NCBI GenBank assembly: GCA_947623855.1
Contig: CANQHW010000049.1
Span: 1 to 8,328, forward strand
Direction of reading: 5' to 3'
DNA from: an uncultured Bacilli bacterium
Lineage (GTDB): Bacteria > Bacillota_I > Bacilli_A > RF39 > UBA660
DNA: 8,328 nt
The translations under genes were made by a program, and so were the position numbers. Positions 1 to 4,976 of this stretch are shown here, one piece after another. The notes beneath the pieces are model-generated. The model saw nothing but the letters and a program-made list of their open reading frames with translations. It did no database searches and was not told the origin of the DNA. The first letter of the stretch is position 1, and every line of letters starts with the position of its first letter.

Positions 1-28
1 GTACATTATTATTTGCGATTATTCCCAT
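1..28 (-). CDS. Start of the next gene (partial, possibly endolysin)
   Basis: An ATG at 28 is preceded by AAAGGAG with 7-nt spacing, the best-placed ribosome binding site in this corner. It opens a different frame from the holin-like gene and overlaps its last 20 nt. Nine codons are visible (MGIIANNNV) before the window ends. Endolysin or amidase genes usually follow holins in Bacillota phages, so that is the expected product, but no domain is visible here. Confidence 0.5.
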
Positions 29-371
29 ATCTTCTCTCCTTTAAAATTTCATTATTTATTTTCATTTGTTGGCTCATTTCATTAACTACATTAGTAAGAT
101 TTTGAATATGATCTTCTAATTTATGTGAATTATCTGTGTAATTTTTTATTGTTGTAGAATTTAATTTTATTACTTCAGAATTATTTTTTATTACTTGTGA
201 GTTGTTTTCTATAACTGATTTAAATGAATCCATCATATAATCTTTTTCTTCAGCTCGTTTTAATTTCATTTCTAAAAATTTTGGGAGATATTTAAGCCCT
301 AAGAACAAAATTACTCCCATAATACATCCATAAATTCCTATTTCTTGAATTATTTTTATGATTTCTTCCAT
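9..371 (-). CDS. Membrane-anchored coiled-coil protein, holin-like
   Basis: A 120-residue protein with one N-terminal membrane segment (about residues 12-29, IYGCIMGVILFLGLKYL), then a basic stretch (KFLEMKLKRAEEK) and a long coiled coil to the end. Heptads run from residue 53: VIENNSQ, VIKNNSE, VIKLNST, TIKNYTD and so on to about residue 110. One short N-terminal membrane helix followed by a charged helical tail resembles the BhlA/UviB-type holin-like proteins of Bacillota phages, though those are usually shorter. Its position after the tail genes and before a probable lysis gene supports a lysis role. A membrane-bound phage protein of another kind, such as a tail-associated or superinfection factor, is not excluded. 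The Shine-Dalgarno GGAAAGGAA lies about 7 nt before the ATG. Its C-terminal codons overlap the start of the next gene. Confidence 0.6.
   Translation of the reverse strand: MEEIIKIIQEIGIYGCIMGVILFLGLKYLPKFLEMKLKRAEEKDYMMDSFKSVIENNSQVIKNNSEVIKLNSTTIKNYTDNSHKLEDHIQNLTNVVNEMSQQMKINNEILKERRYGNNRK
36..42 (-). promoter_or_regulatory. Ribosome binding site for the gene starting at 28
   Basis: AAAGGAG embedded in the holin-like gene's codons for Leu-Lys-Glu, 7 nt upstream of the ATG at 28. It decides the start of the truncated downstream gene. Confidence 0.55.
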
Positions 372-387
372 TTCTATTCCTTTCCAT

Positions 388-413
388 AATAAAAACCACT
401 TAGAAGTGGTTTA
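388..413 (-). terminator. Rho-independent terminator-like hairpin after the adhesin genes
   Basis: A perfect inverted repeat (arms 393-401 and 404-412, AAACCACTT / AAGTGGTTT) is followed on the minus-strand transcript by a T-rich run (TTATTA, joining the arm's T's). It sits 12 nt after the stop of paralogue C and 21 nt before the ATG of the holin-like gene. The stem is short with four G-C pairs, so termination may be partial. The plus-strand side lacks a T run, so it acts in one direction only. No promoter is evident between it and the next gene, so that gene would depend on read-through or on an element I cannot see. Confidence 0.65.
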
Positions 414-448
414 AATAAAACTTTCTATAAGCAGAATGCTGGAGCAAT

Positions 449-535
449 GTTTAATTTATCATTACCTTTATCAAACGTAATACCAGCTTCTCCATTATAA
501 TCAACTTTCACCCAAGAACAGCTAGAATTAGCACC
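449..535 (-). other. Variable tip segment of adhesin paralogue C
   Basis: These 29 codons lie between WLRSP and IAPAFCL. They encode a Gly-, Asn-, Ser- and Asp-rich stretch with little likeness to the same segment in the other two paralogues, although the flanks are nearly identical. Likely ligand-contacting surface, by inference from the fold family. Confidence 0.55.
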
Positions 536-916
536 AGGGCTTCTTAACCAATAAGAAGTGGCAATAGAAGAAGCTACTCCATTATTATTATAATATTTTT
601 TTCTATTGCCAGCTGTTCTATAATAATTATATTGATTGCCTTCCTGTGCTACACTACCTTGATAATAAGTATAACTTGCTGAACCAAATACTTCTGGATA
701 AGAAAGAAAAAAAGCTTTATCTTCTGTATTTGGTCCCGAAGAAGGATAAAAACCGTGACCAGTCATATTTTTTTTAATAACTGTTTTAATCAAAGGTTGA
801 ATAATAGTAGGTAACGAATTGACAAATGTACCATTTAACCAAGTACGACGCGGACTAGTTTGATAAGTTTCTTCATAGCCACCATTAAATCCACCTTCAC
901 TAGCAGAATCGCTACC

Positions 917-919
917 TTA
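917..919 (-). other. Premature in-frame TAA in adhesin paralogue C
   Basis: The codon after CKEV is TAA; 42 codons later the frame still encodes normal family sequence. TAA ends four other genes in this window, so recoding as sense is unlikely. Confidence 0.9.
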
Positions 920-1258
920 TACTTCTTTGCATTGTAACGTAATAGCAGCTTTTGTTTTGCCATTAATTGGTGTAACTAAATTATCGTGTTCTATTCCTAT
1001 TATAACCATAGTTATATTTTGAGCAGCGTGTGCTTCTCCTCCGGTTGTAGCATTCATAGCATTCAAATGAATAGCTCTAGTATCTCCTACCTTCCAGTAG
1101 TCCCCTATATTAATAATGCCATTATAGTGTGCTTCAAGCATTGCACCTATTTCCTCATCAGTTCCATCTGCAAACATTACTATTTTAAGCGGTTTTTTTG
1201 CTCTATAAATCACTTCTCCATTATAAGCCATACCCCCTATTTTATTACTATCAACATA

Positions 1259-1267
1259 CCCCCCCCC
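1259..1267 (-). repeat. Nine-guanine homopolymer tract in the 5' end of adhesin paralogue C
   Basis: Nine C on the plus strand read as GGG GGG GGG (three Gly, codons 11-13) on the coding strand. It is in the open phase at nine. By reading the sequence, loss of one G gives a stop (TAG) seven codons after the tract, and gain of one G gives TGA three codons after it. Long G runs are rare in such AT-rich DNA. Confidence 0.9.
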
Positions 1268-1297
1268 TAGGCGGTCTCCATTAATATATATTCCCAT

Positions 1298-1316
1298 TTT
1301 GAATTTCTCCTTTCTA
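1298..1316 (-). promoter_or_regulatory. TAG-fused ribosome binding site between paralogues B and C
   Basis: TAG is followed at once by AAAGGAG, then 9 nt and the ATG at 1297, again a 16-nt gap. This junction decides the start of paralogue C. Confidence 0.8.
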
Positions 1317-2171
1317 TAGGCAAAAAGCCGGAGCAATAGAGTATCTTTCATTGCCGTGCGCAAAATTAGCTGTACCATTTCTATACCCTAATCCCCATCT
1401 ATATCCATACGTACCATCATATTGCGACATAGGACTTCTTAGCCAATATGAAACAGCGACATTGCTAGGATTACCACCATTATTAACATATTTTATTCTA
1501 TTGTTAATATCTTTCAAATATTCATATTGTGTGTCTTCCCAATCTTCTGGATTATTATTATTTAAATAGACGTTATATGTTGCTGTGCCAAATGCTTCTG
1601 GATAACTTAGTAACCATATTTTATCTTTAGTAATTAATGGCGACCCAGTGGTTGAATTATGTTGAGCTAAGTTCTTCTTGTTTACTTCCTTTATTAATGG
1701 GCTTAAAGTACTAGGCAAAGCATTTAATAACCCACCATTTAACCAATTTCTTAAAGGACTACCCGAATAATTGTCTGTATTGTTAATAGGAGAGTGCGCT
1801 TTTCCCCAATAATATTCAGTTTCTTGGTTTCCATTATTACCCATTGCTTCTTTAAATCCAATTGTTACCGCCGCTTTTGATACGCCATTTATTGGTGTAC
1901 TTAAATCATCGTGATTAAAATCATATATAACTATATTCATATATTGTGCTGCGTGAGCGCTAGAATTATTAGAAGCTGCGCTTGTTGAATTAATATATAT
2001 TCTTCTAGTATCTCCGACTTTCCAATAATTAGCAATATTTATTTTACCTTGGTAATGCGCTTCTAACATCTTCTTTATTTGCTCATCTGTGCCAGTAGCA
2101 AAATCTACTATTCTATAATTTGAACTTGTAATATTTTTGTATATTGCTTCACCTTTGTAATATAAACCCAT
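1314..2171 (-). CDS. DUF6273-type tail adhesin, paralogue B (intact)
   Basis: The second paralogue, 285 residues. The N-terminal module is shorter than in the other copies (MGLYYKGEAIYK). Residues 49-110 carry NYWKVGDTRRIYI, FNHDDLSTPINGVSKAAVTI and FKEAM. RNWLN lies at 141-145, TKDKIWLLSYPEAFG at 181-195, SYWLRSP at 241-247 and IAPAFCL at 279-285. It is the most divergent of the three: IYDFNHDDL replaces IIGIEHDNL, and the segment around residues 200-220 (NNNNPEDWED) is different. The 31-residue variable segment contains many Tyr, Gly and Asn and two Arg. Its ATG follows the previous TAG by 16 nt, which include AAAGGAG. Its own TAG is fused to the AAAGGAG of the next copy. A receptor-binding tip function is likely but inferred. 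Confidence 0.8.
   Translation of the reverse strand: MGLYYKGEAIYKNITSSNYRIVDFATGTDEQIKKMLEAHYQGKINIANYWKVGDTRRIYINSTSAASNNSSAHAAQYMNIVIYDFNHDDLSTPINGVSKAAVTIGFKEAMGNNGNQETEYYWGKAHSPINNTDNYSGSPLRNWLNGGLLNALPSTLSPLIKEVNKKNLAQHNSTTGSPLITKDKIWLLSYPEAFGTATYNVYLNNNNPEDWEDTQYEYLKDINNRIKYVNNGGNPSNVAVSYWLRSPMSQYDGTYGYRWGLGYRNGTANFAHGNERYSIAPAFCL
1338..1430 (-). other. Variable tip segment of adhesin paralogue B
   Basis: These 31 codons lie between WLRSP and IAPAFCL, rich in Tyr and Gly (for example DGTYGYRWGLGYRNG). The sequence differs from paralogues A and C while both flanks are conserved. Confidence 0.55.
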
Positions 2172-2190
2172 ATATTATATCTCCTTTCTA
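2172..2190 (-). promoter_or_regulatory. TAG-fused ribosome binding site between paralogues A and B
   Basis: Paralogue A ends TAG and runs directly into AAAGGAG, followed by 9 nt and the ATG of paralogue B. The non-coding gap is 16 nt. The same layout occurs at the B-C junction. Confidence 0.8.
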
Positions 2191-3051
2191 CAAACAAAAA
2201 GCTGGTGCGATGCTAATCGTTGAATATCCATCGCTTCGAGAAATAGTATAATTATAACTTGTCATATTATAATAACCAGTATTTCCAGGAGTGTCAGATG
2301 ATGGACTTCTTAACCACCATGAGTTACTATTATTTGTAGCAATACCATTGTTATTATTGTACTTAGCTCTATTGGTTTGTATTTTATAATATGGATATTG
2401 ATTGCCTTCTTTTGCTTCATTTCCTGAATAATATTCACTTTTTGGCTCGACTCCAACAAGTTCAGAAGCGGATATAAAAAACGCTTTATCTTGAGTATTA
2501 GGTCCAGTTGTACTATCTGTATGATTTGCTAAATTCTTTTTAGTAACGGTCTTAACTAAAGGTTGTATGCTACTAGGTAATGAATTGATAAATGTACTGT
2601 TTAACCACGTGCGACGTGGATTATTAGAATAATTATCAGTATTAATAATCCGCCCGCTAGAACCTTTAATATAACCAAGTTCCCAACCTAATTGACCATT
2701 TGCTAGTATTTCTCGGCATTGCAAAGTTATAGCTGCTTTTGTTTTCCCGTTAATAGGTGTTGTTAAATTATCATGTTCTATTCCTATTATAACCATAGTC
2801 ATATCTTGCGCAACATGTGTTTCATTAGCACCAGTACCACTTGGCATATAATCTAAATGCATAACTCTTGTATCGCCAATAGCCCAATAATCATCAATAT
2901 TTATTTGCCCTTGATAGTGTAAATCAAGTATATGTGCTATTTCTTCATCTGTTGCTTCTGCAAATGGTTTAATTGTTAATGTTTTTCTATGTATTACTTC
3001 ACCATTATACATTAATCCATCCGGTTTATTCCCGTTTACCATTAATCCCAT
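2188..3051 (-). CDS. DUF6273-type tail adhesin, paralogue A (intact)
   Basis: A 287-residue protein, first of three tandem paralogues in transcription order. Residues 1-23 (MGLMVNGNKPDGLMYNGEVI) are a short 'NG...YNGEVI' module that may anchor the protein to the virion. Residues 53-112 include DDYWAIGDTRVMHL, MVIIGIEHDNL and TPINGKTKAAITLQC. RRTWLN lies at 146-151 and TQDKAFFIS at 186-194. The end has WWLRSP (245-250) and the terminal IAPAFCL (281-287). This arrangement matches the DUF6273 family, common in Bacillota phages and surface proteins and resembling C-type-lectin or sulfatase-modifying-factor folds. The 30 residues between WLRSP and IAPAFCL are rich in Ser, Tyr, Asn and Thr and unlike the other two copies, so they probably form the binding surface. 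A receptor-binding role is inferred from domain and position after the fibre gene. The Shine-Dalgarno sequence is GAGGAG within the previous gene's end. Confidence 0.8.
   Translation of the reverse strand: MGLMVNGNKPDGLMYNGEVIHRKTLTIKPFAEATDEEIAHILDLHYQGQINIDDYWAIGDTRVMHLDYMPSGTGANETHVAQDMTMVIIGIEHDNLTTPINGKTKAAITLQCREILANGQLGWELGYIKGSSGRIINTDNYSNNPRRTWLNSTFINSLPSSIQPLVKTVTKKNLANHTDSTTGPNTQDKAFFISASELVGVEPKSEYYSGNEAKEGNQYPYYKIQTNRAKYNNNNGIATNNSNSWWLRSPSSDTPGNTGYYNMTSYNYTISRSDGYSTISIAPAFCL
2212..2301 (-). other. Variable tip segment of adhesin paralogue A
   Basis: These 30 codons lie between WLRSP and IAPAFCL, rich in Ser, Thr, Tyr and Asn (for example GYYNMTSYNYT). The sequence differs from paralogues B and C while both flanks are conserved. 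Confidence 0.55.
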
Positions 3052-3054
3052 AAT

Positions 3055-4296
3055 TTACTCCTCTACCCAATAATATAAATGAGTCGTATCTCCTGCTGAT
3101 TGTGCTTTTGCTTCATCTTCATCTTGGCATTTTACAAACATATCATTTGTTAATTGACTTAATTTAGTAGGAATAGCACTTGTTTCCGCTTTATTGTTCC
3201 AACTTGATATGTTATTAGCCGTTATTGATTTAACGTGTGATGGGACTGTAGGATCGGTTTCAGTATATTCAGTAATAAACCCACTATCATTTACTAAATC
3301 ACTAACATTTTTAGGAATTACTAGTGTATCTAATTTAGATTTATCTTGAGCTGACATTAATCCACTAGAACTACTTGTCGCTTCTTGATATGTTGTATCT
3401 TTTGTTTCCAATGTATCTTCTGTGCCGTCTCCTCTTGTATAAGTAATAGTTTTACCATCAATACTTAATTTTTTAATATAACCGCTACTATTTAAATCTA
3501 ATTTATTTTGTAATTCTTTTTGAAAAGTTTCATTAGTAACATAATTAGCAAGTAAAGCCTTTAATTGATCGTTATCCGTATAATTACTAAAATCAATTTT
3601 AGTTGTACCAATTTTTTCCCATTTATCTTCAAAATATACGAACTCATCATAATAGTTATCTTCTTGAGGTTGTGTACTAGGTACAAAATAAATAATATTC
3701 TTTTCACCAGTTTCAGGACGGACGTCAACTTTTTTAAAATTAGCTCCTCTTATAGATTCTATTAACTTATTTACTTCGTCCTTAGTATAAGTTTCTGCTT
3801 TTTTGTAGTAGTTAACTAAATCTTCAACTAATTTAGTAATAAATCCAGTATCATTGGTTAAATCGCTTACACTTGTAGGTATTTGATTAACTTTAGCATA
3901 ATTAGCATCGTTTTCAAAATCTGATACATTTGTGGGTATTTCATTGGTTGTAATAAATCCACTATCATTTTGTAATTGAGAGTTTTTTGTAGGTATAGCA
4001 TCTTTTTTTATAAATCCAACATCATTATTTAATTCGCTTAGATTTTTTGGTAATGCAGTTTTATCTGCTTTTTGTTGTAATAATCCATCTAATTCTTCAT
4101 TAGTTTTATAATTAGTTAAATCATCTACATCTTTTGTAATATATTCTCCTTCAGGTTGTATTCCTAAATCATGTAAAGTTTTATTTCCTTCTAAAGTTGT
4201 ATCATTTATGCTTGGTTTATTTTTTAAAGGATTATAGTCAAAATTTATATTATTTACAAAACTTTCGTTTTCTACTTCTATTTCTTGTTCTTGCAT
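3055..4296 (-). CDS. Phage tail fibre protein with 19-residue repeats
   Basis: A 413-residue fibre. The N-terminus (1-80) contains KPSINDTTLEGNKTLHDLGI, typical of phage tail fibres. Residues 82-157 are four tandem 19-residue units of the 'IPTKVSDLxNDxGFI' type; two more dispersed copies begin at 327 and 375. A middle domain (about 186-240) has the 'RPETGEKNIIYFVPS...YDEFVYFEDKWEKIGTTKIDFSNY' module widely found in Bacillota tail fibres. Residues 300-325 (TYQEATSSSSGLMSAQDKSKL) are a collar-like motif, and 346-370 resemble the 'DPTVPSHVKSITANNISSWNNK' element. It ends LYYWVEE. It probably forms an elongated trimer. GGAGGAG precedes the ATG by about 7 nt. Its last codons (GAGGAG) serve as the ribosome binding site of the next gene, whose ATG is 3 nt after this stop. 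Confidence 0.85.
   Translation of the reverse strand: MQEQEIEVENESFVNNINFDYNPLKNKPSINDTTLEGNKTLHDLGIQPEGEYITKDVDDLTNYKTNEELDGLLQQKADKTALPKNLSELNNDVGFIKKDAIPTKNSQLQNDSGFITTNEIPTNVSDFENDANYAKVNQIPTSVSDLTNDTGFITKLVEDLVNYYKKAETYTKDEVNKLIESIRGANFKKVDVRPETGEKNIIYFVPSTQPQEDNYYDEFVYFEDKWEKIGTTKIDFSNYTDNDQLKALLANYVTNETFQKELQNKLDLNSSGYIKKLSIDGKTITYTRGDGTEDTLETKDTTYQEATSSSSGLMSAQDKSKLDTLVIPKNVSDLVNDSGFITEYTETDPTVPSHVKSITANNISSWNNKAETSAIPTKLSQLTNDMFVKCQDEDEAKAQSAGDTTHLYYWVEE
3826..4053 (-). repeat. Four tandem 57-nt (19-residue) coding repeats in the fibre gene
   Basis: Units start at fibre residues 82, 101, 120 and 139, spaced exactly 19 residues. Cores are LPKNLSELNNDVGFI, IPTKNSQLQNDSGFI, IPTNVSDFENDANYA and IPTSVSDLTNDTGFI. 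The repeats are clear in protein and only partly conserved in DNA, so they are old rather than recent. Such units form the shaft of many phage fibres. Confidence 0.85.
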
Positions 4297-4634
4297 TATT
4301 CTTCTCCTCCTTCATCGGTCGCTTCTTCAGTAATTTTTACTTTATCTTTTTTAATTGTGTTTACTAATCCGGCATTTTCTACTTGGATATCATAGACATA
4401 TTTTTTATACTTAAGTTTTTTAGTATCTAATGGTTTAATAACTACATGATAATAACCATCTTCTGTAAAAGTGATTCCGTCTTCTAATGTTTTTTGAATT
4501 AAAGTTTTTTTGCTATTGTAATTATCTTTAACTGTAAACCACATTTTTTCTGATTTAGTCATTATTTTGCTACCATCGTTATATTTCCTATGGAATTTAA
4601 AAAAGAAGCTATCGCCTCTCGTAAACTCTATCAT
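4296..4634 (-). CDS. Baseplate upper protein (BppU)-like small protein
   Basis: A 112-residue protein beginning MIEFTRGDSFFFKFHRK. It continues with alternating beta-type stretches (MWFTVKDNYNSKKTLIQKTL, GITFTEDGYYHVVIKPLDT, YVYDIQVENAG) and ends in an acidic tail. This 'FTRGD...F.VK.NY...IQKTLEDG..F..DGYYH..I.P.DT..L.Y..YVYDIQ' pattern matches the stand-alone or N-terminal beta-sandwich domain seen in BppU-type baseplate proteins of Bacillota phages. In lactococcal phages the related domain links receptor-binding trimers to the baseplate. Here the same linking role between tail and the following fibre is an inference. GGAGG lies 9 nt before the ATG. The ATG overlaps the previous TGA (ATGA), and its TAA overlaps the fibre's ATG (TAATG). 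Confidence 0.75.
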   Translation of the reverse strand: MIEFTRGDSFFFKFHRKYNDGSKIMTKSEKMWFTVKDNYNSKKTLIQKTLEDGITFTEDGYYHVVIKPLDTKKLKYKKYVYDIQVENAGLVNTIKKDKVKITEEATDEGGEE

Positions 4635-4843
4635 TCTTTTTTACCTCCGTTTTCTTGCTTTTTTTCTTCGTTGTATGATTCACTAGCTTGTTTTATCTCT
4701 TCGTCCGACATTGTTTTTAGTACAGCACCTAACCTTTCAAAAATTCTATTAATAAAAAAAGCCGGTATTCCCGACTCATTTATTACCTTAATAATATTAT
4801 CTTCAGTTTCTTTTATTGCTAGAATTAATGGCTTATCTTTCAT
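4631..4843 (-). CDS. Small phage tail-region protein, 70 aa
   Basis: The product is 70 residues: a short N-terminal segment (MKDKPLILAIKETEDNIIKV), a middle part around SGIPAFFINRIFERLGAVLK, and a charged tail rich in Glu, Gln and Lys ending NGGKKE. Small proteins of this shape ('LILAIKET...GIPAFF...IF') recur beside baseplate and tail-fibre genes in Bacillota phages. Their role is not known to me, and a tail accessory or assembly role is inferred from position only. A strong GGAGGAG precedes the ATG by about 4 nt. Its ATG overlaps the upstream stop (ATGA) and its TGA overlaps the downstream ATG (ATGA), so it is translationally coupled on both sides. The sequence is predicted soluble and mostly helical. 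Confidence 0.75.
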   Translation of the reverse strand: MKDKPLILAIKETEDNIIKVINESGIPAFFINRIFERLGAVLKTMSDEEIKQASESYNEEKKQENGGKKE

Positions 4844-4974
4844 TTCTCCTCCTTTATTTCTTCTTTTTTCATAGTAGATAGATTAATTTTAAATTTAATT
4901 ACTTTTTTAGGTTCATCTTTTTTTATTTCCTCATTGCTGTCCTCATGAATATATATAGCTTCATCTTTTTCCAT
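4840..4974 (-). CDS. Small charged protein, 44 aa
   Basis: A short ORF encoding 44 residues, very rich in Lys and Glu, starting MEKDEAIYIHEDS and ending KKEEIKEEK. Support is positional. A perfect AGGAGG sits 7 nt before the ATG, partly inside the last codons of the tail gene whose TAA ends 2 nt before this ATG. Its own TGA overlaps the next gene's ATG as ATGA. It fills what would otherwise be a 133-nt gap in a cluster with no other gaps of that size. I do not recognise the family. There is no membrane segment or cysteine. It could be a small tail accessory or assembly factor, or a peptide kept mainly for translational coupling. Confidence 0.75.
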   Translation of the reverse strand: MEKDEAIYIHEDSNEEIKKDEPKKVIKFKINLSTMKKEEIKEEK

Positions 4975-4976
4975 TC

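Larger units (their letters stand above)
425..1297 (-). pseudogene. DUF6273-type tail adhesin, paralogue C, interrupted by an in-frame TAA
   Basis: The third paralogue spans 290 coding codons plus the stop, matching its 285- and 287-residue siblings, but codon 127 is TAA (917-919). The frame is otherwise unbroken. Upstream is MGIYINGDRLGGG...TPINGKTKAAITLQCKEV. Downstream, still in frame, are GSDSASEGGFNGGYEETYQT, PRRTWLN, NTEDKAFFLSYPEVFG, YWLRSP (codons 249-254) and IAPAFCL (284-290). Translation would give 126 residues without the lectin-like half. No convincing restart follows: the TTG at 793 has no Shine-Dalgarno. The start is 1297, not the earlier in-frame ATG at 1378, because AAAGGAG lies just upstream of 1297, the 16-nt spacing matches the sibling junction, and 1378 lies inside paralogue B. 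Codons 11-13 are a G9 tract. Relative to A, the N-terminus has about ten extra residues around that tract. It could be a decaying gene, a real nonsense variant in the population, or a sequencing error. Confidence 0.75.

Noticed and set aside
425..793. A separate 122-residue gene beginning at a TTG at 793
   Set aside because: No Shine-Dalgarno precedes it, and its sequence is the in-frame second half of paralogue C; it is a fragment after the nonsense codon.
917..919. Alternative genetic code or recoded stop codon
   Set aside because: TAA ends four genes here at normal boundaries, TAG ends both intact adhesins and TGA ends two small genes. Nothing supports reassignment of any stop.
1298..1378. 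Extending adhesin paralogue C upstream to the ATG at 1378
   Set aside because: That start lies inside paralogue B with no ribosome site. The ATG at 1297 has AAAGGAG just upstream and gives the family N-terminus MGIYINGD.
986..1569. Plus-strand open frames across the adhesin genes
   Set aside because: Low-complexity Ser, Tyr, Ile and Pro-rich translations opposite well-supported minus-strand genes, without ribosome sites; shadows.
3826..4053. CRISPR array or mobile repeat suggested by regular spacing
   Set aside because: The repeat is a 57-nt coding unit in frame with the fibre, conserved in protein rather than DNA, with no spacer-repeat structure.
3565..4874. Plus-strand open frames opposite the fibre and small tail genes
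   Set aside because: No ribosome sites and no family resemblance; they mirror the minus-strand coding frames.
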